Positions 41,405 to 54,346 of a stretch of DNA of 64,000 nucleotides are shown here, one piece after another. The notes under the pieces are model-generated. The model ran no database searches. It was not told where the DNA came from and saw only the letters and a list, made by a program, of their open reading frames with translations. Location of the stretch: contig OZ026515.1 of assembly GCA_964019695.1 (NCBI GenBank), positions 141,977,549-142,041,548 of the forward strand, given 5' to 3'. Position numbers and translations under genes: made by a program. Source of the stretch: Loripinus fragilis. Lineage: Eukaryota; Mollusca; Bivalvia; Lucinida; Lucinidae. Numbering within the stretch: position 1 is the first letter of the stretch; each line of letters opens with the position of its first letter.

Positions 41405-44400
41405 TAGTAGAGGAGCCAGGGTTCAAAAATGTCAAAAATAAGCATTTAGGTATGCCCCCTTTTTAGCAGAATTTTAACTTATTTCATCCTATAGTACATA
41501 GTATAGGCAGTATGAAACCAGATATTGCAATCAATTTAAGTCTTGCAAACATACTTGTAACAGTGTGTTAAATACGTTACCCCTCATTTTCTTAAAACAA
41601 AAGTATGTATTTAAGTCTATTTAGGTAGAAGTTGAAATGTTTAAATGAACAAAACATTTATGCAATCTGTAAGATCATGCTATTCTCTATACATATTGAT
41701 GTTTTTAAAAGTTGTTTGGGTCCTTTATAATGTCATTTACGTTACATTTTCAACTATAGCCTTAAGATTATTGATATTTTGTTAAAAAGTTTCATTTAAA
41801 AAAAATTTCAATACGTGTTTAACTTCAAAATAGAATGAATTTAAAAGAGCATTAACTGACCATTTTAAAACTGCAAACAGATGCGTTCTAACATAAATAC
41901 TTTGTCAGTTATAAGCTGTTTAATTAGATGACCATAGTTAAAACTTTATATAAGTTTAGAGCCTCTGAAGTTTGAAAATAAGCATGCATTTTTTTCTGTT
42001 AGCTTTTAAACACATTATGATAATGGTTTTGATATCACCGACTTCAGAGTAATACTTAACAACATTTCTGAGGTAAAATATCATTTTGTTGTTTGATTTT
42101 TAATATGTAACGTATAAAACAAAGTTGAAGACAAACAAATATTGCTTATTAGCTTAAATTGTACATCACTGGAAAGTTAACTTCATTGAAAAAGGGGGCG
42201 CTGTGTTTAATAGACATAAAAAGAGCATTTGTTCCAAAAGAAGAAGTTATCATTACTAATTAGGAGACAGTGTATATGGTTGTAAATGTGTTTTTTTATG
42301 AAATGGTATACTTCTTGACTTAAAACAACACATTGTTTGCTAATTGTTTTCTAATTGATGTTATGCAAATTATAAACTTATAAAATGATAAGTCTGACGC
42401 AACATCTCAACTAGGATACATTCCCTTAAGCTTATTCAGTCAAATTTGCTAAAGTAACATATATAACTATAAATAAACGAAATATATATCATGATTATAT
42501 ATGTGTCTCAACCATTTTCCATAAATAACTGAGCCTGAAAACCTAAAACAAATTTAGATATTTGCACATTTTTTTCTTTTAATTGTACAAACCAATCTAA
42601 TAAGCTACTCAGAAGCAGCCAAAGTTTTGTGCCATACCTGTTCACACTCATCACAATATATAAAATAGTAAATAACATATCTGTTCTATCAAATCAGATT
42701 CATTTATGATAAAATATCTAAGAAATTCTGAAATGATGTCTGGATGTTGGAAACATGTTGTTGTTCCTATTGGTTGTGGGAGTTTTGTATTTGGCCTTTG
42801 TTTTCTAATTTGTTTCTAGTTCAGCAATTATCTTGACAAGGAAGAGAGCTGGTTGCTTCACTTGAATTAAATTGTATACATCTGTGTTCCGTGTCCCTTC
42901 CTTAAGGTGCAGTGGATCAGTCAGGAGTCTGTGATTGTGACATTTCCTAGTCATGTTCACTTATACAAAGAAGACGTTTGCTGGCAATCTAGACAGCATA
43001 TTACCTTTATGAATGTATAGAATAAAATGTTGATTATGTTACATTTGATTTAAGGAAACATAGTATTTGTTATCATTTATTCTTTAAGAGAGTGGCTGTG
43101 TTGTGCAAATTGTTTAAGCCACATCTATTTATGCATATATCAAAACTCAGAAGTTGACTTTTGAATTTATTCTAGCTATGAACTTTAATTTCAGCTCGTT
43201 TTTAACATGGCTTTCATTGTTTGATTAATGAAACTGATAGTCCATTTAACCTAAATTGGGGAAATCATCCATATGGATGAGTTTTAAATGGCAAGGCAGT
43301 GATCATATCCAATAAATCTAAATTTCTTCAGTTGTAATTTATGAAACCAAATTTACTGTATAAAATTTCAACAATGAGAAAATGTTTAAACCAAATTTAA
43401 CTAGGACACTTTAAAATTACCTGTAAAAAGATTATTTACATTAATCAGAATGGTGATAGGAATAGCAATATCTTCAAGTAAAAATAGCAGTCATAAGATC
43501 AAACTTAGTTTTAGCAATTAGCTGATGTTAAGTTCTATCATAATACCATAGCAGTCATTGGACCCCTTTTTAAACAAACTGTTGCTGTAATCCTGTCATT
43601 GGTTCCTTTTATGTGCGTTAAATAATAGATCAGTTGTAAACACATCAGGGTACAGAGACAAAAAGGCATACATTAAATTATCTACTGTGCTAATAAAATA
43701 ATAATTATATGGACAATAGAGAAGGCACAAAAGTTAGTACCATTCCTTACACGAATAATAGATTTAAAAGGTTATCCTAAGAAAGTATGCATAAACGTAA
43801 CAAATAGAATGTATGCATGTTTTATTTATCTGTCGCTCTTTTTTATCAATCATCTGCATAAGAAATTGAATTTCTTTTGATTTGTAAAAGTATCACGATA
43901 CATCTCAGATAGTGATAACATTGTCTCTATTGCCAAAGTATGATACAGCATAGCATTTGTTGAGTATACTATCTGAAAGGATTCTTTAAAAGTAACATAA
44001 GTATGGATTTTGTTTCTATTACATGAACTATCAATATACCATAAAAATAGCATCGTTTAACAAGGTGGTACATGTTGTTTAATGGGTATTAATTAGTCAG
44101 TTTTAAGGACTGAATGACGGTTGTTATGATTACTTATTGTGAGTTTAAAAAATAAACAGTGTCCTGTTGAATAAAACAAACATTAAAGCAGATTCTATCA
44201 TGTATGCTGATAAGCTATATAGCTAAAAAGCAAACGTCTGTAACCATTCTGGAATATATGATCAATCAAGTCCTATTCTAGAAAGTTGTTTGCTCAAGGT
44301 CCTGATTATCAAAGTCTAATCATTTAGAAATGTCTACAATACTATCAATGCAGGGGAGCTTTTCCAACTTATTTACAGACATGTGTCTGTTTTAAAAGTA

Positions 44401-45934
44401 TTAAGATGGTAATTTAGAATAGATACTGTCCTATTTCATTGCTTCACAAACGTGTAGAATCAGGCAACACAATGATTAAAGTAATGATCTTTATATTTTT
44501 GTTATATACGTTACCAACATAAATAATACTCTTTTACCAAAGTGAAAACGCTGTAAATACTAAAATATTGTCACCCCAAGGATATCTAAGGCGGGTGCTA
44601 AATCAAAGACAAAAATCATCACGATTTCCACAAACTTCAGTTTTGTGTCATATGACACTGATGCAGGTATCTTTAATGTTTCACTTCTTGATTTGGACTT
44701 CTGCTTGGAATATCTTACATTTTTTTAGACTTTTAAGGCATATTTTGTGCCTTATTGTTTTAAATATAGCTGCTGTAACGAATCAATGTTTATAAATGCA
44801 TATATTTGATGGCTTTTACAATGCTTGAAGGATCTGACTATGTTACTGCATGATTTTTACTTATCCATTGGGCTGTTGGGGTCAAAAGAAAATGTCTTGT
44901 ATATGTCATTTAACGTCATTTAATGTATAAAAAATAGCAAATACATGGTAGTGGCACAGATTTAAAAGAATCATTTAAGCTTTTTGAAACAATTTAGTTA
45001 TGAATAATAAATAGGTATCAATTTTCCTATTTACATAATTCATAAAACATATACTTAATGGCATTTATGTGCTTTATTTTCAACTTTTTCCCTTTAAACC
45101 AAATATGATTTTGTTGATGCTGCATCTCATTCATATTAAATGTTTAAAAATACAATAGATCCAATCTTATTTTGAGAACTTAGATGGTAGTCAATTTCAA
45201 TTTCACCTACAAGCTGTTTGGACGAATATACACATAACATTGCACAAAAATATTGTTTTAAAAGAAAGTAACGTATATAACAGAGCTTCCAGGTGCATAA
45301 ACTAATATTATTATACTGCTATTAAGCTGCATCTAATTAAAATATCAATCATAACAATACGTAAGAAAACGATGCAAATGATAATAACACTATACTAGTG
45401 GTTTCCTTATTATCTAATGGTAACGTATTAGACTTGGCTATTGTATGGTAAATACACATGTTCATCAAAAGTTAACAGACATTTTATAATATATAAAGTA
45501 GGTAAGAAAATCTTAATGTACAAAAACCTCCCTCCACAAGTCTTTTGGCGGCCCATGGCCAAGTAAACAATAGTAATCTATTTGAATGTAAGTAACGTAT
45601 ATAACAATTACGTAAGCGTACGTCATTTAAACTTATTGTCAGTTTGGTGCTTTTAATTTAGTTACTGTAAAGCAATATGCAGATAGTAGGAAATGTGACC
45701 TATCTGGTCTAAATAACTTTTCTTTTCAATAATGTAGCGAATAGCCTAGTACATGAAGCCTGCATCAGGGTAGCTATGGTTACCCCATGAATAAACATCT
45801 TTTGCAAGATTTAAAATTTGTGCAATATCTGTTTTCACATTTCTGAAACATCATACTAACACAGGATATAGTCTAAAATTCTGCTACTTTCCGGCCACTT
45901 TTTTCCAATATTTGAATCTCTGGCTCCCCTACTA
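41405..45934. mobile_element. candidate 4.5-kb AT-rich element with imperfect TIRs
   Basis: The left end TAGTAGAGGAGCCAGGGTTC matches the reverse complement of the right end (TAGTAGGGGAGCCAGAGATT). The match continues inward in patches: AGCAGAATTTTA, then GAAACCAGATATTGCA / GAAAACAGATATTGCA and CTTGCAAA. A 3-bp ATA flank on each side could be a target duplication. The motif GTAACGTATATAAC occurs near 45269 and 45592 and in reverse near 44503. There is no frame above ~75 codons, so it is non-autonomous or not a transposon. Confidence 0.55.
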
Positions 45935-46225
45935 ATAGAAATCACACCAATAAAGAGAAAAATGGGGTAGCACGTCGAAAAGATCTTTAGTTATGCTTCC
46001 CGAACTACTGGTATGAAGTTAAAATTCTCATGATAAACATTTTTAAAACACATAAATAAACAATTTTAAACTTAACCGACATATTTGGTACACTGATTTG
46101 TCCACTATACAGTTTGGTACATGGGGTCACGTGTACTTTACGCTCCCAACCAGTGTAGTTGTGCCACATACCTCCCAGGCGCGAAGCCAGACGGAGACCA
46201 GGAAGCCTGGGCTTCAATGTCATAT
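45935..46225. other. unassigned intergenic sequence
   Basis: No feature is seen here. Confidence 0.3.
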
Positions 46226-46325
46226 GGGCCTCGACGCGAGAAACCTTGACTTTGTTGCTTGCGAACAACAAAGGCGCAGACCAGCCTGCACATCCGCGTA
46301 GTCTGATCAGCGCCTTTATCATTCA
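46226..46325 (+). mobile_element. GAGAAAACCTGAC-family fragment
   Basis: GGCCTCGACGCGAGAAACCT and GTAGTCTGATCAGCGCC match the left half of 35024-35224. Confidence 0.65.
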
Positions 46326-46719
46326 CAATTAGAACAATAAAGTAACTAGGTCATATATCTCTAATTTCTCCATTTTTTTGATGGGCTTCAACATGATGAA
46401 GCCTCTGGCTACGCCCCTGCCTCCTCTGTTGTCTTCAGCAAGATGTCTTCAGTCTTATCCTGGTTTTCCCAGTAGCAATATCGCTTCGATTTCTACAGGA
46501 GTCACATTTGCCTTAAATACTCCATGGAAGGGACTGCACGTCTGAGGAAGCTTTAGTTTGAGGAACGGGGGAACAAAAGCTTGATTAAGGGGGGCATCGC
46601 CTTGTTAAAATTGCCATGATTTTGTTTGGAATTGCTTTCAACAAGTGTTCAGTTCTGTCACGACAGTCTGTTCCCTATCAGCATGCTATCTCAGGCCACC
46701 ATCGGCACGTCAGTGAAAC

Positions 46720-46752
46720 ATTTAAATGGCGTTTCGCTGGCGGGCCGATACA
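46720..46752. repeat. half-preserved copy of the 62769-62816 palindrome
   Basis: ATTTAAATGGCGTTTCGCTG followed by GCGGGCCGA is the same right arm as in the perfect palindrome. The left arm (CGGCACGTCAGTGAAACATT, just before) is eroded. Confidence 0.72.
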
Positions 46753-46765
46753 CTGTAATCACACA

Positions 46766-47199
46766 ACTACGGCAATTTGGGTTTCGTCACTTGTTCCGGT
46801 GTTAAGGTAACTTTCTCATCATGTTCAATTTCCTCATTCACCCTAAAATTCCTGGGTTTTGATTGATTTTTGTTCATCAAATTCACATTGTATTTTTTAG
46901 CTTTAAAATTATATGAAAACTTTTACGTTTGATGTCTAGGCATGAAATAACTAATTACGGTTTTGTCATCGTGGATAATTAATCAATGACAAAATCGTAT
47001 AATTATGACTAAACCGTAATTGACATTTTTTTAATAAAACTGTAAAAATCTGATTTCATCTCCGTTTTGGCAAAACAACACAGAGGTTGTTAACTAGAAG
47101 CAAACATATTCGAAAATTCTCATTTTTGACAGCCTTTATATTTGAAGGTAATTTTACTATAATACCGGAGTGGGTGACGAACCCCAAATTGCCGTATTA
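46766..47199. mobile_element. TIR element, ~434 bp
   Basis: CTACGGCAATTTGGGTTTCG and CACTTGTTCCGGT are mirrored by ACCGGAGTGGGTG and CGAACCCCAAATTGCCGTA. A central palindrome (AATTACGGTTTTGTCAT and its inverse) lies at about 46953-47021. Pairing may extend out to a GGCC on each side. Confidence 0.75.
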
Positions 47200-47229
47200 G
47201 TATGACCACAATACGATAGTGGCCTGCTT

Positions 47230-47828
47230 TCATGTGCTTACTGGGTTATTATATTGTTCCATGGCAACCGCTCTGTGGTAGTGTATTTATACTTTCGTCA
47301 GTAACTGACACCTGCACTGCTACCAGAACGCTGAAGAAGGCACGCACATCAAAGGGAGACTACCGGATCAAGAAGTGTTCTCTTCAATTGCTCCCCTTTT
47401 CAAAATGGGAACTTCGCTTAAAGGAAAGAATTTGCTTCCAGAGGGAACGAAAAGTTTCTTATGGTTTAACACATTAGGTGACCTCCCTTGAATGTTACTA
47501 TTTTATTACGCACGTGCGTAACTGCGTAATGGGAGCTACACCAAGTCTATAAACCTCCCTTCAACGATTGAATAAGCTGAATAAAAATAAATGATTTTTA
47601 TTAAATAGAGAACCAACAAATTAAAATAATTCATGGCCCTGATAAATTGATTTTGATATAGACCTATTTCGCTTATATTGTGTCAACTATTCCAAAACCA
47701 ATGAATAAACGCGTTGAATGTAAACAGACTTCACAATTTTAATCCCAAAAGCGCCAAGAAAAATGTATCTGAAAATTTTATCTGCTGAAGTCGTCTACTG
47801 TAAATAATTGCCTGGCATTACTGACGAA
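47230..47828. other. unassigned intergenic sequence
   Basis: A small dyad, ATTACGCACGTGCGTAACTG near 47505, is present. The 81-codon frame at 47232-47477 has no recognisable domain. Confidence 0.3.
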
Positions 47829-47918
47829 TTAAGAAGCAAACAGCGTGGACCCAGAACAGACTGCTCCTATAGGAGCAGTCTGATCTAGGTCCACACTGTT
47901 TGCCAAAGAGGCTTCTTA
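47829..47918. repeat. short AAACAGTG palindrome, copy 9, longest arms
   Basis: TTAAGAAGCAAACAGCGTGG faces CCACACTGTTTGCC, with GCTTCTTAA beyond. The centre is a perfect GACTGCTCCTATAGGAGCAG-type dyad. Confidence 0.82.
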
Positions 47919-48314
47919 AACATTTCAGCAGACGAGAAAAGCAGACGACTTTTGTTGCGATTGGCGCATTAAGGGTTGGTGAAATCATCAAACGGGAAGT
48001 AAATGTGGACCCCTGAATGACCCTGAATGGAATTATCTTGTAGCTGTCTACAAAATAATATATTTTATAGTGTTATTGAGAGCGCGCCGTCCTAAATTGA
48101 ATGTTTTATCTAGAGGCATTGGTATTTCAGATTACAGTCTGAAAAGTTTGAGAGTGGTCTAGATTGTCTTCGTTGCGATGGAAAACTAGACATAACTTGC
48201 TCAGAGCTGAGTTAAACGAGGTAAGCCTTTTTGAATCATGTTAAACAAATCTCGTAATGATCGCCTAAATCTTTTGACGTTTTGCTCTTTAAATTAACAG
48301 GAACACTACCAGGG

Positions 48315-48382
48315 TGTCAAACAATTTATATCTAGATCAGGACGTTCTGTCGGTCCTGATCTGGGTCCAAACTGTTTGCAAA
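48315..48382. repeat. short AAACAGTG palindrome, copy 10
   Basis: TCAAACAATTTATATCTAGA faces GGGTCCAAACTGTTTGCA; the inner arms are TCAGGACG / CGGTCCTGA. Confidence 0.7.
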
Positions 48383-49124
48383 GATTATCAGTAGACGACA
48401 CAAGCCACCGCTAGCAAGGAAAGGGTTAATGTTTCACGACAATGTTTTTCTTCTATTTTATATTTCAGCGTCTAACACAACCCATGACTTGAGCATAACA
48501 ATAGAATTGCCCAATTAATGTTGAAAATGACCATTTTAAGAGAAGACCATGAAGTCCGCATTACGTCCTATACAATTCTTTCAAATTCGACGTGGTCAAA
48601 GCTGGTGAAATATGTAATTCACACGTTCATTCTACTTTGTTACTACGTTGGTTCTAGGTTTTCACTGCGTCTAAAACGTCCTTACAAATACTATGACAAG
48701 CGCTGCTCTACCTCATTCAATCTAAAAACAAACAAACGTGTGAACATTGGCTTTAAAATATGCCATCGAAGAGAGGCCGTGGACTAGGCAGAGCATCCTA
48801 AGGCATCCTGAGAAAATTGAAGTAGGACTGGTGATCTTCAATTCTCAATTCTGCCAGCAGCTGGTCATAATGACCAAACTGAAGCATTTTTTTCTGAAGC
48901 CAAGCCAATTAAGCACCCAACAAGACCTGCGTCTTCTTCTATTCCGTACTGTGTACGTCGTCTTCTCACTATCAAAAGAGCGACCCTCCTTATTGCAAGT
49001 TCACACGCGAAAAATTTGTTTTTATATTTTTTGCTAACCTGGTCAAGTTGCTTATTTGCTAATTCCGAACCAACTTGAAAAAACATCAAAACCCTGAATT
49101 TTTGCTTATGAACGATTTTCTATG

Positions 49125-49157
<33 letters not shown>

Positions 49158-51514
49158 CTCATTATCTACATTTTCCGATTTTTTTCGAAAATAATCAACT
49201 GCAGATACTAATATCATTGTATGCATTTTATTTTATGTAAACATGTTAGACCAAACACGATACAGCTTGATCAGCCCATTTTTACAGTTATTCTTTCAAG
49301 ACTGGTGTCTACTTCCAATTTTATCGCGAAATTTTAAAGGTTTAAATGGCATATGCCAAATATATATATATATTATTTTAAATAAAACAGTGAAGCCTAT
49401 TCATAATAGATAATCGCTGAAAATTCCAATGCCGTGCCACAGATAATAAAGCGTACAGAGCAATGCAAAGTTGATATACAAATTGCATGGTTAAAGCTAA
49501 AACTCTTTGATTAAGCTGCTGATAGTGGCTGAGTTCATGTTAACGTAGAAGAGAAACGGAGAGTTTAATTGTCACAAAACTTTTGATTCTTTTTTAATCA
49601 TATATCACAGCTCTTATTATTAGCGTCAAACTAATTAAAATATAAATGGATAACATCTCTGAGGAATATTTTATATCAGAGTTAAAAGTGTGACTTTTTG
49701 AAATTTTGGTACTTTTACTGTGACTTCGTCTGTGCAAGACCTACCGGTCATTTTAAAATGACATAATCATAAGTTTCAGCGTCTCGAAAAGCCTTGATTT
49801 TTTATGTAATTAAAATTTTGTAAGGGCGATGTTTACATTCTGAACAGGCGCAAAAATGTGTAGGTGGTCATTCATAACTTCGGTTCAGTGTAGAGGGTGA
49901 ACCATTTGGAACTATACTGTATTTAAACCATTGAAGCGTGGTTTAAATTAAACATCAATTTTGATTGCAGATATCTGGAACTGTGGACTACATGTATATT
50001 ATAGTTTTAGTCTTTATTGTATTGGATGTTGGAGATAGAATTGAATCTAAATATCCTTTAATTATTTTTCTTAGTATATACAATGTACATCATAGAAACT
50101 TAAATGAAGCCGAGCTAAAGTTATACTAGCGAACCCCAACCCCCTTATACATATGAACCCCCTTTCCAGAAATCCTTGATCCGCCCCTGCTAGTGTTAGT
50201 GGATGGATTGTGTGGAGGAGTGAGGTATTTTAGTCTGGTTCCCTCCACTAGATCTACCTATCGAATTGAATGGATATATGTGCTATGGCAAATCTAGCCG
50301 ACCGCCTAGTGTATCGTTGATCTGTCCAGATCAATGTCAGCCAACATGGCTACATTTATACGTAAAGGGGCTCTTACATGGTATGGGAAATTAACATAGG
50401 AGTCTGCCCACGCTTGGAATTTGATATTATGTTTATTAATTGTCTGGGGTATGACTTTTATATTTATAATGCATTTGAGTTCTTATGCAATTCCATTGCT
50501 AATTTATGACGTCATGTATGATATCACTACAATACCTTAGGGTACACAGTTATAATCATTTCTAAAGTAATTGACATATCATTTACCGGACGCAGAAATG
50601 TTTTATTAAATAACTATATCATTTATAAATTCGTTGATACTATAACTGGCTTTGTATGTATTAGAATAGTGGGTGGGCATTCATTTTTATGACATGGTAC
50701 CCCAATTTTCAACTGTATATTATGTATTCAGTCAAATTTAAAATTAAATTTTTTACGCGTTGCGGTCTTTGTCAAGATACCATTTCAACATATAAACTAT
50801 CCACATATCTTAAGAATATGTAGACCAAATTTCATGAAATTCAAGGACCGGTAACATATATTTATCAACTTGATGTAAACACATGGCCCTAATTCATCAA
50901 AATGCAAAAAATACAATAATTATGGTTCAGTGTAAAACATACTTGAAAACTTGCTTAGTTTGAATCATCATGCTAGTATGTTTATTGGTAGAAGTTGATA
51001 TGTTCAGTGTTTTCCCCTATTATGGATTGGCAAAGAACAAAAAACAATTTTCTTTGATATTAAGTTCCACGATTCTTATTTAATGAAGTGCTTACACAAT
51101 AATATTACCCAAAATGATACAATATGGTGACACCTGTACTAACTACATATAGTTTCTTACGTTAAAACTACATCTAACCAATGTTACACGTAATATGTAA
51201 CATTATTGAGAATTTTTATTCATACAGAAGAGAAACCTTATGACAAGGCAGTTCATACAGGAGAAGAACCTTATATATGTGATTTTATAATTGTAAGCCT
51301 ACTTTAATAAACCTGGTTCACAAAAATAACCCCCTGTCAAACCTTTTGGTTAAGATTAACCATTTTGGTCACAGGGAACTCTTGGCCCCAAAGGTATCGT
51401 TAATTTAATGCTTAAATCTTCTCTGATCATTCTGTAAAACTGATGCTGATTTCCATCAAAAGGCAACATTTATTCTTTAGCTGGCTGTATATTCTAGGCA
51501 TAAAGTTTCGTTTT
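48383..51514. other. unassigned intergenic sequence
   Basis: A 26-nt T run lies at 49125-49150. Short open frames at 48518-48787 and 48747-49037 overlap each other and have no recognisable domain. No coding exon or clear repeat pair is seen in the rest. Confidence 0.35.
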
Positions 51515-52810
51515 TGGAGAGTTAACTTTGTAACCATCGTAGAAGACACCCAGATATCCCCATGCAGGTCAGTTTATGCAATAAACCTTTGCGCCACCTT
51601 CTGTCAAAAGCCTTGCTGAAGTCACAGAAAACAACACGCAATTCATAGCCACTGTCTACTTAAAGAGAGTGATGTGTGTGTAATAACTTGAAAGTAATTG
51701 AGTCGCCTTGGATGAATCCTGACTGAAAGGGAGCTTCCTTTATGAAATTGAACATACGTGTAAGCACGTACCTTTCCACATCTTTTACGATGGCTCTAAA
51801 GTTATCTCTCAAACCGTAGACAGCGCATGTTTCTGAATGGGGTGGAATCTGACTGGGCTGCCGTTCTGGCAGGGGTTCATCAGGCTTCCATTCTTGGCCC
51901 ATTACTTTTCTTGGTTTACATAAATGAATTATAAACAACATTTGCTCATCAATGTGACACACGTATTAACATTGTCATAGACGACCCACAAACTACCGTT
52001 TTTATTCTATTTCGATCTCGAAACTATCAAAGTCTGTGCCAATATTTCAACCCAACAAAAACTGCTTCTCTTCTTATATCTCGCAGACAGATACCACTTG
52101 TACATCCTCTACTAATAATGAACAATGTTATCTTGAATGAAACCACCACTCACAGACATTTAGGGCCTACTAAATGTGTATCTAATACAATGTACATTTA
52201 ACTGGCCAGATCACGTCCAAAGAGTGATCAAGATTTAATCTCATGGGAGCTCTAAAGTTCACAGACAAGTAGACAAGCACTAAAACAAATGTACTTTGGA
52301 GATAGTGATTTCAGTTTTGGACCACTGTTCTAAAAAGACAGTTTGATTCTATTCATTACGAGGCAGCTAGAATAATCACAGGAGGCACCAAGCTCTTTAG
52401 CCTTGAAAAAATTTCTAGCTTATCTAGGCTAGGGACTCACTGCAGTAGCGTCATCGTGATATTTTATAAAATCATCAATAGCTTTTCACCAAATAACTTG
52501 CATAATTTAGACTTTTTTTCACTTTCCCATACGGTGTCCTGGGTCAGATGTGGTACTTGATTGAAACGATTCCTGATATTTGCCTTCATCCTTACTTTTA
52601 TACCTCCTCTTGTCTAAGATGGCAATCCTTATAAACTTAAGAATCCAAGCGAAATTAGCATTAATACATTTTTATAACTCTTTCTTTCCTTCCACAATTA
52701 GAGAAGTCAGGAGATCAAAAATACCAGCTCTGTTGCGTCTTTCAATTACCAACTCATTACAGGAACCTCCTAAATATTATTCAGCTGGGTCAAGACCAGG
52801 CTAGCTTACG
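51515..52810 (+). mobile_element. LINE copy with 5' inversion (twin-priming form)
   Basis: From about 51785 down to 51515 the minus strand reads reverse transcriptase sequence (PFQSGFIQGDS, then VVFCDFSKAFD, then GISGCLLRWLQ). From about 51783 upwards the plus strand continues the same protein (YLSNRRQRMFLNGVESDW, then ASILGPLLFLVYINE). Later plus-strand parts include ARIITGGTKLFSLEK and the C-terminal YNSFFPSTIRE and PPKYYSAG. The 52519-52601 segment is a later insertion. Stops and frameshifts make it inactive. Confidence 0.82.
52519..52601 (+). mobile_element. Penelope-like 3'-end copy (tail copy G) inside the LINE
   Basis: CACTTTCCCATACGGTGTCC through GATTCCTGATATTTGCC matches the last ~80 bp of the tail and splits the LINE's C-terminal coding relic. 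Confidence 0.78.
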
Positions 52811-53251
52811 TATGAAATGACCGATCTTTTATTTATCGAAAAACCATAATACCTAGCCCGTCTTGTTTTTTTTCCGACATCTGTCCACAGATAACAGCAA
52901 TGCGCGATAGGTATTTTAGGCGATATCTTTGCGGCAAACTAGACTTGACAAATGAGGAAAACGTATGTTGTAAGTCTCTTTCTTTATAAAATAAAAACAG
53001 ATTTGAGCTATATGCGCATTAGGCTGTACGGTAACAAATGTACGTATCATAATGTCCAGACCCTAGCTATGATGTCTAACCCTGTTAAATATTGTCTATC
53101 CTTCACTGTGCATTATACATTTAGGTAATATTTTGGCGATGTAATTGTCTTTTTCTTATTTGATAGTCAAATTCTTGGTTCTTTTGCACCAAGACTGCCA
53201 GGTGAACATTGTTCTGAGTGTTCACTTGGTGGGAGCAGCAAAGTCGACACA

Positions 53252-53253
<2 letters not shown>
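52811..53253. other. unassigned intergenic sequence
   Basis: This may include the 3' UTR of the LINE copy; nothing else is recognised. Confidence 0.3.

Positions 53254-53294
<41 letters not shown>
53254..53294. repeat. (CT)n microsatellite
   Basis: About 20 uninterrupted CT units, directly before tail copy E. Confidence 0.95.
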
Positions 53295-53296
<2 letters not shown>

Positions 53297-53300
53297 ATAA

Positions 53301-53590
53301 AAGTAAGAAAGGCGGCAAAGATCAGGAATCGATACAATCAAGTATCACACCTGCCCCAGGATACCACATGGGAAAGTGACAAAAACACAATTAAAGATCA
53401 CGAACAAGAGCCAAGAGGTCAGCCCTTTCCCAGCAGGTGACCACATGGCGGCAATGAACAGATGCGAAAGCATAACAAACACAAGACAGATCCTTAAAAG
53501 AGGTATACCACCTTGAAGCGGTCAGTAAAAATATTTTACTGGAGGGCTTAAAACGTGTTTCACAGCGCCAACCTCATCATTGGTTCAGCG
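53301..53590 (-). mobile_element. Penelope-like 3'-end copy (tail copy E)
   Basis: It matches 38539-38830, starting at the shared terminus GTAAGAAAGG and truncated after the CAGCGCCAACCTCA block. Confidence 0.82.
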
Positions 53591-54080
53591 CTGGTTTATA
53601 ATTCTTTGCATGTTGTACTATTCACTTATGCAGTATATTAATTTTGTGTCCGGAAATGACTTGCATATAAGCTTAAACCTGAGTACATTGTCATTGTGTA
53701 CACATGTCTAAATGCAAATATCTGAATAAAATATTGTTGACCCACATGTGTATGCTATGATTTCTAATGATCGATAGGTCTGCTAGACCCGATCCAAGTC
53801 TATTACGAAAATGGCAGCACTTTTCTTGGTTGTTGGTGCTCCGTGTCTCTATCTCACGGCGCCGTGATTGGCCTGCATTGTATGATCGTTGTTCTTCCTG
53901 GTCATACTCGCTTTTTTGTGTGAGCAATGTCTGGCCGCATTTTCCAACGTCGTGGCTCAAATTACATGTTGCGCTTCTTAGGACTCCCATAGGCATGATT
54001 CATTATTATTAGGTCCACGTCGCGAGAAAACCTGTCTTCAGAATATAGAACCATGATAGATGTACTTTTTAAAGAGCGAA
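53591..54080. other. upstream region of the TLR gene
   Basis: A fragment of the GAGAAAACCTG family lies near 54018. Two antiparallel open frames (53691-53996 and 53767-54012) have no recognisable domain. A leader exon of the TLR could be here but cannot be identified. Confidence 0.3.
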
Positions 54081-54172
54081 GGGGAGCGCAGTAGCTCAGT
54101 GGTAGAGTATATAGCTATATAACAGATAGATTGTTGATGGGACGTAAAGAATCCACTCAAACAAAATCAAAA
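54081..54172 (+). mobile_element. SINE copy with internal deletion
   Basis: GGGGAGCGCAGTAGCTCAGT (tRNA-like head) is joined almost directly to the tail GATTGTTGATGGGACGTAAA. Confidence 0.75.
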
Positions 54173-54232
54173 GGCGGACAACAAAAGCGCGAGACCCATT
54201 AATTAATTATTATTTTTATTATTATCATTATT

Positions 54233-54233
54233 A

Positions 54234-54276
<43 letters not shown>

Positions 54277-54282
54277 TACACG

Positions 54283-54346
<64 letters not shown>

